This document shows positions 1 to 5,888 of a DNA stretch of 8,484 nt, piece by piece; positions within the stretch are counted from its first letter, which is position 1; every line of letters begins with the position of its first letter. The notes under the pieces are model-generated. The model was not told where the DNA came from. It saw only the letters and a list, made by a program, of their open reading frames with translations, and made no database searches. Source of the stretch: Syntrophomonas sp. UBA4807 (lineage in GTDB: Bacteria > Bacillota > Syntrophomonadia > Syntrophomonadales > Syntrophomonadaceae); contig DHGD01000106.1 in assembly GCA_002402575.1 (NCBI GenBank), forward strand, positions 1,314 through 9,797. Reading direction: 5' to 3'. The position numbers were made by a program, and so were the translations under genes.

Positions 1-23
1 CCACCAATTTTCGAAACTATTGC

Positions 24-53
24 CTGACCTTATCATTCAGAGTCGCCTATAAA
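24..53 (+). promoter_or_regulatory. possible sigma-A promoter of the regulator gene
   Basis: CTGACC at 24-29 (4 of 6 matches to TTGACA) lies 18 bp before TATAAA at 48-53 (5 of 6 matches to TATAAT). The predicted start of transcription, near 60, would leave a leader of about 20 nt before the ATG at 81. The match is modest and the window starts just upstream, so the gene could also be read from a promoter outside the window. Confidence 0.3.
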
Positions 54-80
54 GCATAATTGGACGAAAGGAGGGTAACA

Positions 81-1475
81 ATGCTGGAATCAGAGGTAGT
101 TAAAGACTTCTTATTCGAAACTAATGCTATGTGCGCACATATTATCGACCAAAATGGGATAGTGAAATTCATTAATAAAACCTACCTTGAAATTCTCGGG
201 AAAAAGGAAGAGGAAGTAATCGATCATCCAATCGGCGATATTACACCAGAGACGCGCAGTCTATCAGTAATTAAGACCGGCAAAGCCGTTATTGGTTATA
301 ATTGGACGGTGAACAACTATAATATGATAGCTAGTTCCATACCCTTGATTCAGAAAGGTAAGCTTAAGGGCTGTTTTTCCTATAGTGTATTTATGGATAT
401 ATGGGATGCCAAAAATATTGTTGATAACCTGACGCAACAACTTAATATGTATCGGGATGAAGTACACAGCGTTTACTCGTCGCGGTATTCTTTTGACGAC
501 ATAATCGGACAAGCCGCAAATATTATAGACATGAAAAGCCTGGCACACAAGGCGGCTCTACATCCCTCCATTACGGTGCTAATTAACGGGGAAAGTGGAA
601 CCGGCAAGGAATTATTTGCCCACGCTATACATAGCGCCAGCTGCCGTAAAAAAATGCCTTTTATCAGAGTAAACTGTGCGGCCATACCGGAAAATCTTTT
701 GGAGGCAGAACTTTTTGGCTATGAAGAAGGATCGTTCACAGGCGCTCGCAAAGGCGGGAGCACCGGGAAGTTCGAATTAGCCCATGGGGGAACAATTTTC
801 CTTGATGAGATTGGCGAGATGTCCCCCACGATGCAAAGAAAATTGCTGGTATTCCTCCAGGAAAGAGAATTTGAAAGGTTGGGGAGCCATCGTCCGGTTC
901 GGGTAAATGTAAGGGTTATAGCAGCTACAAATAAAGATTTGGCAGAAATGATCAGACAACAAAAATTCAGAGAGGATTTATACTATCGGTTGAATGTTCT
1001 TAGCTTGAAGATCCCACCGTTAAGAGAAAGAATTGCAGATCTGCCCCTGCTGGTGAAACATCTCCTGCTAGAAATAAATAAGGATTTGAAAACCAAGGTA
1101 TCCGAGATGTCTGTTGGGGCTATGGATTTAATCAGCCAATATCACTGGCCGGGCAATGTCAGGGAACTGCAAAATGTGCTGCAAAGAGGCATTATACTGG
1201 CGGATTTGGATGGCTGCCGCATTATTACCAGGGAACACCTTTATTTCATGAAAATCGATAGTGAAAAACCCGGTTTTGTGTCTACCAATACTCTCAAGGA
1301 GCTGGTAAGAGATTATGAAAAACAAATCCTCACTAAAGTGCTGAAAGAAACGAATTATAATAAAACCAAAACTGCCGAAATTTTGGATATGGATTTGTCC
1401 TGGCTTTACAAGAAGATAAAAAGATACGGACTGACATCCGAAAACACTATAACGTCAATAAAAGAAAACGTTTAA
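81..1475 (+). CDS. sigma-54-dependent transcriptional activator (PAS - AAA+ - Fis-type HTH)
   Basis: This 464-residue protein is a bacterial enhancer-binding protein that uses ATP hydrolysis to open promoters held by sigma-54 RNA polymerase. Residues about 10-115 look like a PAS sensor domain, followed by a short helical linker. The AAA+ domain shows Walker A GESGTGKE (170-177), the sigma-54 contact loop as GSFTGA rather than GAFTGA (217-222), Walker B ending in LDE (241-243), an arginine-finger region REDLYYRLN (from 297) and sensor II WPGNVREL (356-363). The C-terminus (425-451) is a Fis-like helix-turn-helix. There is no receiver domain, so a small ligand or redox cue sensed by PAS is more likely than phosphorylation. 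ATG 81 is chosen because GAAAGGAGGG at 66-75 sits 5 nt before it; an in-frame TTG at 60 would place that site inside the gene. The gene has its own terminator, and a -24/-12 promoter follows 262 bp downstream, making the catabolic operon the obvious target (inference). The ligand is unknown. Confidence 0.93.
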   Translation: MLESEVVKDFLFETNAMCAHIIDQNGIVKFINKTYLEILGKKEEEVIDHPIGDITPETRSLSVIKTGKAVIGYNWTVNNYNMIASSIPLIQKGKLKGCFSYSVFMDIWDAKNIVDNLTQQLNMYRDEVHSVYSSRYSFDDIIGQAANIIDMKSLAHKAALHPSITVLINGESGTGKELFAHAIHSASCRKKMPFIRVNCAAIPENLLEAELFGYEEGSFTGARKGGSTGKFELAHGGTIFLDEIGEMSPTMQRKLLVFLQEREFERLGSHRPVRVNVRVIAATNKDLAEMIRQQKFREDLYYRLNVLSLKIPPLRERIADLPLLVKHLLLEINKDLKTKVSEMSVGAMDLISQYHWPGNVRELQNVLQRGIILADLDGCRIITREHLYFMKIDSEKPGFVSTNTLKELVRDYEKQILTKVLKETNYNKTKTAEILDMDLSWLYKKIKRYGLTSENTITSIKENV

Positions 1476-1502
1476 TCGATAGTCAAAATAATAGATTACA
1501 AC

Positions 1503-1525
1503 AAAACCTGCTCCGGCAGGTTTTT
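1503..1525 (+). terminator. rho-independent terminator of the regulator gene
   Basis: The perfect arms AAAACCTGC (1503-1511) and GCAGGTTTT (1516-1524) enclose a 4-nt loop, TCCG, and run into a T tract (1521-1525). It begins 27 bp after the regulator stop codon. It should separate the regulator transcript from the sigma-54 operon downstream. The dyad core AACCTGC/GCAGGTT could in principle also bind a protein. Confidence 0.85.
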
Positions 1526-1573
1526 ACTTTCTGTATGCCCGCTGTTTGCCGATTAGTTATTTAACCATAATGA

Positions 1574-1669
1574 TTGGCCTTTTGCCCAAATGCTGCTGAA
1601 GGCAATCCAGAGGGCTTTAAGGCTGTTTTTGAACCTGGGCAGGCCTTGATTTTGGACATCGCGACCTAA
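1574..1669 (+). other. possible remnant of a degraded coding sequence
   Basis: A short open frame after the TGA at 1571-1573 runs to a TAA at 1667-1669. Its translation contains the protein-like stretch GFKAVFEPGQALILDI and uses codons like those of the neighbouring genes. There is no ATG at its head and no ribosome-binding site, so it would be the 3' end of a broken gene rather than a small gene. I do not recognise the family. Chance is a serious alternative for about 31 codons. The same bases would also carry any upstream activator sites for the promoter at 1737. Confidence 0.2.
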
Positions 1670-1709
1670 AAGCAACTAATTATATAAATATCAATAAGTC
1701 CGGTATTTT

Positions 1710-1724
1710 GGGGGTTATACCCCC
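1710..1724. repeat. inverted repeat just upstream of the sigma-54 promoter
   Basis: GGGGGTTATACCCCC consists of two perfect 6-bp arms (GGGGGT/ACCCCC) around TAT. Its centre is about 46 bp upstream of the predicted transcription start and the element ends 12 bp before the -24 box. It is too GC-biased relative to the AT-rich surroundings to be dismissed easily, and it lacks a T tract, so it is not a terminator. It could be an operator or a site for a second regulator. Classical enhancer sites for sigma-54 activators lie further upstream. Confidence 0.4.
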
Positions 1725-1736
1725 ATTCTGCTTTTA

Positions 1737-1752
1737 TGGCATACATTTTGCT
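1737..1752 (+). promoter_or_regulatory. sigma-54 (-24/-12) promoter of the catabolic operon
   Basis: TGGCATACATTTTGCT matches the -24/-12 consensus TGGCAC-N5-TTGCW at all but one position, with the required spacing between the GG (1738-1739) and GC (1750-1751) dinucleotides. Transcription would start near 1763, about 60 nt before the acyl-CoA dehydrogenase ATG. A gene for a sigma-54 activator ends 262 bp upstream, which makes a functional site much more likely than a chance match. Confidence 0.85.
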
Positions 1753-1773
1753 ATCTTTAAAAATTAGTTAAAC

Positions 1774-1784
1774 AGAAAGGAGGT
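1774..1784 (+). promoter_or_regulatory. orphan Shine-Dalgarno sequence in the operon leader (possible 5' mRNA stabiliser)
   Basis: AGAAAGGAGGT is an uninterrupted 11-nt complement to the 3' end of Firmicute 16S rRNA, yet no ATG, GTG or TTG follows at a usable distance; the first gene starts 39 nt later and has its own weaker site, AGGGGGG (1808-1814, 9 nt before ATG 1824). It lies about 11 nt from the predicted transcript 5' end. This resembles the STAB-SD element known from Bacillus thuringiensis cry3A leaders, where a bound 30S subunit blocks 5' decay. The stabiliser role is inference. Confidence 0.45.
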
Positions 1785-1823
1785 TATTCTTCAACTCAAT
1801 TAATATCAGGGGGGCGAAAAATA

Positions 1824-2966
1824 ATGGCATTTGGATTTACCTACAACGAAGACCAGTTGGCCTTGCAGCGGACAGTAAGAAAATTCGTGGAAAATGAAAT
1901 CGTACCTGTTCGGGCGGCTTATGATGAATCGGAGCAGTTTCCTTGGTCAGAGACCAAGAAAATGTTCGACCTGGGAATCAACTGCATGAATGCCCCGGAA
2001 AAATACAATGGCATGGTGTTTGGCAATGTAGGTTTGTGTATGGTGGTCGAAGAATTATGCCGCGGCTGTCTGGGCATAGCCATCAGTCCTATCGCTAATA
2101 TGCTAGCCTCTGAGCCAGTCCTGTATGGAGGCACAGAAGAACAGTGGGATTATTGGTATCCCAGCCTGTGTGAGGAAGGCAAATTGGCCGCCTACGCCGT
2201 GACGGAACCGGGAGCCGGATCAGATGTTGCCGCGGTGAGAACAACTTGTAAGAAGGACGGCGACTATTACATTATTAATGGCACCAAAATTTTCATTACC
2301 AATGGCAAACATGCCGATAAGTTGACGGTTCTAGCCAGTCATGACACTAGCAAGGGGAATAAGGGGCAATCCTTCTTTATGGTGGATACCAAATCGGAAG
2401 GTGTGTCCTTTGGCAAGAGCGAGCATAAAATGGGCATGCGCTGCTCCGAAACCTCTGAAATCATTTTTGACAACGTAAAAGTGCACCAGAAATACCGGAT
2501 TGGCGAAGAAGGCGATGGATTTAAATTAGCCATGAAAGCCTTTAATTCATCCCGGCCTTTCATTGCCTCAGCATCGACGGGGGTAGCCTCAGCGGCGTTT
2601 GAATATGCCAGAGATTATGCCAAAGAACGCAAGGCTTTCGGGAAAACCATTGGCAATCATCAGGCTGTAGCGTTCATGTTGGCGGATATGGCCATGGATA
2701 TAGAAGCATCCCGGTTGCTGTGGCAGAAAGCCGCCTGGCTTTTGGACGAAAAACTGATGTCTGCTGATTTATCCGCTATGAGCAAGTGCTTTGCCGCCGA
2801 TGCCGCCAACCGGGTAGTTACCAACGCCGTACAGATACTGGGTGGATACGGTTTCTGCAGAGACTATCCGGTGGAGAAAATGATGCGGGATGCTAAGATC
2901 CTGCAAATCTTCGAGGGAACCGCACAGGTACAGCGCATCATCATTGGCAAAAGTGTGTTGTCCTAA
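1824..2966 (+). CDS. acyl-CoA dehydrogenase, MCAD-like
   Basis: This 380-residue FAD enzyme, of usual length for the family, inserts the alpha,beta double bond into an acyl-CoA and passes electrons to electron-transfer flavoprotein. Family signature 1 is AVTEPGAGSD (125-134). Signature 2 is near the C-terminus (ILGGYGF, then MMRDAKILQIFEGT), and Glu364 in IFEGTAQVQR is at the catalytic-base position of short- and medium-chain enzymes. By eye, KMGMRCSET (202-210), the AFNSSRPF segment and HQAVAFMLADMAMDIE resemble mammalian medium-chain dehydrogenase more than clostridial butyryl-CoA dehydrogenase, so a C4 substrate should not be assumed. It is the first gene after the sigma-54 promoter. The start is ATG 1824, preceded by AGGGGGG; the frame stays open upstream but offers no better start. 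No etfAB genes lie beside it. The chain length and branching of the substrate are unknown. Confidence 0.93.
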   Translation: MAFGFTYNEDQLALQRTVRKFVENEIVPVRAAYDESEQFPWSETKKMFDLGINCMNAPEKYNGMVFGNVGLCMVVEELCRGCLGIAISPIANMLASEPVLYGGTEEQWDYWYPSLCEEGKLAAYAVTEPGAGSDVAAVRTTCKKDGDYYIINGTKIFITNGKHADKLTVLASHDTSKGNKGQSFFMVDTKSEGVSFGKSEHKMGMRCSETSEIIFDNVKVHQKYRIGEEGDGFKLAMKAFNSSRPFIASASTGVASAAFEYARDYAKERKAFGKTIGNHQAVAFMLADMAMDIEASRLLWQKAAWLLDEKLMSADLSAMSKCFAADAANRVVTNAVQILGGYGFCRDYPVEKMMRDAKILQIFEGTAQVQRIIIGKSVLS

Positions 2967-3030
2967 GAAGATAATCAACAACGGGTAAAGATAGGCCCCG
3001 AGTTGCGGTCAGTTTTGGAGGCTGTAGATT

Positions 3031-4026
3031 ATGAATGATTTATTTAACCAAAAAACCAGACAAATCAGGGATAGCAAAATAGTTTCTCTATCAGAAGCCA
3101 TCGGTGAAATTAGAGACGGTGATGTTATTATGCTGGGAGCTTTCATTGATACCCGTCGGCCCATGGCTGCTGCCTATGAAATTGTACGTCAGCAGAAGCG
3201 GGGGCTAATTTTGCTTGCACAGTGTTCTCTGGCTGAAGACATTTTGGTTGGAGCGGGATGCGCGGCGGCCTGGCGGGGTTGTTACACCGGGATAGCCACT
3301 TTTGGGCTGTCTCCCGCAACGCTTCGCAAGATCGAGGCAGGTCAGTTCTTCCCGGATGAGATCGGGCATTTGGACATTATCTATGGCGCCATGGCGGCCA
3401 TGGCCGGCTGCCCCTTCGTGGCCACCCGCGCCACTCTGGGTAGTGATGTGCTAAATGACCAGATGGACAGGAACCAAGTGCTATTTGAGATGGCTGGCAA
3501 CAAAGGTATGATCCCCAGGAAGAAGTTTGAGCTGATGGAGGATCCTTTTTATAACCAGGGTATGGTAAAACTACTGCCCGCCATGCCTGCTGATGTGGCC
3601 ATAATTCACACCTCCATGGCGGGAGAATTGGGAACCGCCAGGATTAGCGGCAGTCTGGCTTTTGATCATTATTTTATTCATGCGGCTCGAACAGTGATTA
3701 TTACCACCGAACAAATAGTACCGGAAGAATATTTGCGCCGTGACCCAAATCGCAACCAGATTCCCTGTACTGCAGTTGACATGGTCGTGGAGGTCCCCTG
3801 GGGAGGGCATCCCAGTCAAGTCCATGGTTGTTATGATACTGACATAGCGTTTATCAGAGATTACGTAGCAGCGGCGCGCAGCAATGAGGGCTATGACGAA
3901 TGGATGGAAGAATGGATCCTGGGCATAACGTCTCGCGACCAATACCTGAACAAGCTCGGTGCTTCCAGATTAGAGAACTTGAGAGCGACAAGCCCTTGGG
4001 GATACAGATCAAGGTCCAGTAAGTAA
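3031..4026 (+). CDS. CoA-transferase subunit A, first of two paralogues (glutaconate CoA-transferase A family)
   Basis: This 331-residue protein belongs to the family I CoA-transferase alpha subunits typified by GctA of Acidaminococcus fermentans (about 320 residues). In that family the A subunit shapes the acyl and CoA site, while the catalytic Glu lies on the B subunit. Family-like segments are DGDVIMLGAF near the N-terminus, RRPMAAAYEIVRQ, RGCYT, VDMVVEVPWGGHPSQ and, near the C-terminus, LNKLGASRLENL. It aligns without gaps, from Lys16, with the next gene's product at roughly half identical residues by eye, and carries about 13 more N-terminal residues than that protein. TTTTGGAGG ends 9 nt before ATG 3031. 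It lies 64 bp after the acyl-CoA dehydrogenase gene. It probably helps activate a carboxylic acid by CoA transfer; the acid is not evident. A CoA-ester hydrolase role, as for the related IpdAB proteins, cannot be excluded from subunit A alone. Confidence 0.88.
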   Translation: MNDLFNQKTRQIRDSKIVSLSEAIGEIRDGDVIMLGAFIDTRRPMAAAYEIVRQQKRGLILLAQCSLAEDILVGAGCAAAWRGCYTGIATFGLSPATLRKIEAGQFFPDEIGHLDIIYGAMAAMAGCPFVATRATLGSDVLNDQMDRNQVLFEMAGNKGMIPRKKFELMEDPFYNQGMVKLLPAMPADVAIIHTSMAGELGTARISGSLAFDHYFIHAARTVIITTEQIVPEEYLRRDPNRNQIPCTAVDMVVEVPWGGHPSQVHGCYDTDIAFIRDYVAAARSNEGYDEWMEEWILGITSRDQYLNKLGASRLENLRATSPWGYRSRSSK

Positions 4027-4044
4027 GGGGCTAATTCAAAAATG

Positions 4045-4053
4045 AGAAGGAGG
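4045..4053 (+). promoter_or_regulatory. ribosome-binding site that decides the start of the second A-subunit gene
   Basis: AGAAGGAGG lies 6 nt before ATG 4060. The in-frame ATG at 4042 sits upstream of this site and the ATG at 4054 touches it, so both are poor starts; ATG 4060 also gives an N-terminus (MSKVVSLQEAI) like that of GctA. Confidence 0.75.
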
Positions 4054-4059
4054 ATGGAT

Positions 4060-5025
4060 ATGAGTAAAGTGGTTAGCCTTCAGGAAGCCATACAGGAAGT
4101 AAAAGATGGAGATACCTTATTGTTTGGCGGCATAGTTGAAGATAGGAGGCCGGTGGCGGCGGCTATAGAAATAGTGCGGCAGAGGAAAAAGAATCTGGTG
4201 CTGCTGGGAACCTGTTCGCAATCAGGCGATATACTCGTGGGAGGCGGGTGCGTCGCGGCCTATCGCGGATGTTATACATCCAATGGCGCCTTTGGCATTT
4301 CTCCCAATATAAAAAGGAGGGCTGAATCAGGAACTATTATTATTGACGATATTGGTCACCTGGATGTAAGTATTGGCTTATTGGCCCTACAGGCGGGAGT
4401 TCCCTTTATTGCCTCCAAGACTTGTATTGGAACCGATATTTTAAACCCGGCTTATGATAATTTATCCAAAGTAGCTGAGGTAGCCGGAAACAAAGAAATG
4501 CTGCCCAATAAAAAATATGTTTTGATGGAAGATCCTTTCTTTGATATGGGGACCGTGCAGTTAATCCCGGCCATTAAATTGGATGTGTGCATTTGCCATG
4601 TGCAGATGGCGGGTGAAGAAGGTACGGTCAGGATCGACGGCAGCCTAGCCTTTGATCATTACGGAGCATTGGGAGCCAATAAAGTAATTGTTACCGCCGA
4701 ACGGATAGTGCCGGAATCATATATAAGGCAAGAACCTAATCGCAATTGCATCCCTTGTACTTCAGTAGACATGGTGGTTGAAGTGCCATGGGGGGCACAT
4801 CCAGGTCAGGTCTATAATTACTATGATATGGATATTCCATTTCTCCAGGAGTACGCCAACTCTTGTTCAAGCCAGGAAGGTTTCGACAAGTGGGCCGATA
4901 CCTGGATTTTTGGATGTAAGGGGCATGAAGATTATTTGGATAAGTTAGGCGCCAGCCGTTTGGAAAAACTGCGCGCGCTCCCGCCGTACGGGTATGTTCC
5001 CAGGAGAAAAGGAGGAGTGAAATAA
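4060..5025 (+). CDS. CoA-transferase subunit A, second paralogue (glutaconate CoA-transferase A family)
   Basis: With the start at ATG 4060 this is a 321-residue alpha subunit of a family I CoA-transferase, matching the usual GctA length closely. Recognisable segments are DGDTLLFGGIVEDRRP, EIVRQRKKNL, YRGCYTSNGAFGISP, AGEEGTVRIDGSLAF, PNRNCIPCTSVDMVVEVPW and LDKLGASRLEKLRA. It is a diverged tandem copy of the preceding gene. The two agree best at the N- and C-termini and differ in the segment around the likely acyl pocket (for example TCIGTDILNP here against TLGSDVLND in the first copy). The stop codon TAA overlaps the ATG of the B-subunit gene by 1 nt, which suggests translational coupling and that this copy is the primary partner of subunit B (inference). 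The active site needs the B subunit; no catalytic Glu is expected here. Confidence 0.88.
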   Translation: MSKVVSLQEAIQEVKDGDTLLFGGIVEDRRPVAAAIEIVRQRKKNLVLLGTCSQSGDILVGGGCVAAYRGCYTSNGAFGISPNIKRRAESGTIIIDDIGHLDVSIGLLALQAGVPFIASKTCIGTDILNPAYDNLSKVAEVAGNKEMLPNKKYVLMEDPFFDMGTVQLIPAIKLDVCICHVQMAGEEGTVRIDGSLAFDHYGALGANKVIVTAERIVPESYIRQEPNRNCIPCTSVDMVVEVPWGAHPGQVYNYYDMDIPFLQEYANSCSSQEGFDKWADTWIFGCKGHEDYLDKLGASRLEKLRALPPYGYVPRRKGGVK

Positions 5026-5831
5026 TGACACAACAATATGCAAAAATAAGCGAATATACTCCAGCCGAGGCCATGGTAGTTTATGCGGCGCGATTCCTGG
5101 CTAATTTTGATGGTAAGAAAGGCCTGATAGGAACCGGTTTGCCCCTGGTGGCTACCCAACTAGCCAAGATGATTTACAGCCCCAATATGGTTATTTTCGT
5201 GGAAACCGGGCAGGCCGATGCCAACCCCAAAGAATTGGCCATATCTATTATGGACAGCCGTTTAACTTACGGATCTTCCTGGCAAATGGGTGACCCGGAA
5301 GGACTTTATCCGCTAAGCCGGAACGAAATAGACTTTGGCTTTATTGGCGGTGCGCAAATTGACAAATATGGAAATGTGAACTCCACCTTTATTGGCGGCG
5401 ATTATAATAAGCCTTTGAAGAGACTGGCGGGAACGGCCGGTGCAGTTGATATCGGAGTCTTTGCTAAAACTACCGTTATACTCATGGCCCACCAGAAACG
5501 ACGGGTATGTGAATTCGTTGATTACCTTACTACTCCTGGCTGGATGGTGAAAAAGTGGCCGGAAGGCACTCTGGTGAGACGCGAGGAATTAGGCATGCGG
5601 GGAGGCCCCGGCTGTTTTATATCTTCCATGGGTATATGCAAGTTTGATGAAGGCGACAAAATAATGTACCTCGACAGATATTTCCCCGGAATAACCCCCG
5701 AAGATATCAAAGCCAATACCGGTTTTGACATTGATGTATCCCGAGCTACAGAGGCGGATCCCATTTTAGTAGATGAAATTCGTATTTTGCGGGAAGAGAT
5801 CGACCCTCTGAACATCTATAAAATGAGGTGA
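5025..5831 (+). CDS. CoA-transferase subunit B with catalytic Glu (glutaconate CoA-transferase B family)
   Basis: This 268-residue protein matches the beta subunit of glutaconate CoA-transferase (GctB, about 266 residues) along its whole length. GTGLPL at 36-41 and VETGQAD around residue 60 place Glu60 at the position of the GctB catalytic Glu54, which forms the covalent glutamyl-CoA thioester. FIGGAQIDKYGNVNST (106-121), HQKRR, DYLTTPGW, NTGFDIDVSRA and REEIDPLNIYK are further family blocks. Presence of the Glu supports a true CoA-transferase rather than a hydrolase-like homologue. The start at ATG 5025 overlaps the preceding stop codon by one base, with AAAAGGAGGAG at 5007-5017 as ribosome-binding site. 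Only one B subunit accompanies two A subunits. The likely reaction is acyl-CoA + acid to acid + acyl-CoA, with acetyl-CoA or a pathway product as donor (inference). Confidence 0.92.
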   Translation: MTQQYAKISEYTPAEAMVVYAARFLANFDGKKGLIGTGLPLVATQLAKMIYSPNMVIFVETGQADANPKELAISIMDSRLTYGSSWQMGDPEGLYPLSRNEIDFGFIGGAQIDKYGNVNSTFIGGDYNKPLKRLAGTAGAVDIGVFAKTTVILMAHQKRRVCEFVDYLTTPGWMVKKWPEGTLVRREELGMRGGPGCFISSMGICKFDEGDKIMYLDRYFPGITPEDIKANTGFDIDVSRATEADPILVDEIRILREEIDPLNIYKMR

Positions 5832-5888
5832 ATTCACTTATTTATTAGTTTGTGCTGTTGATGCTCAAATGAAAAGGAGGCACAGAAT

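Noticed and set aside
60..80. TTG start at 60 for the regulator, adding 7 residues
   Set aside because: The strong ribosome-binding site at 66-75 would lie inside the gene; ATG 81 is well placed behind it.
1786..1803. A five-codon leader peptide starting at ATT 1786 after the orphan Shine-Dalgarno
   Set aside because: ATT is a very rare start and lies only 2 nt from the site; the reading is too short and too poorly spaced to be credible.
3571..3942. Minus-strand open frame of 123 codons
   Set aside because: It lies wholly inside the first A-subunit gene, has no recognisable domain and no operon context; a shadow of the coding strand.
4736..5159. Two overlapping minus-strand open frames across the A/B subunit junction
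   Set aside because: Both are antisense to clear coding sequence and show no family features.
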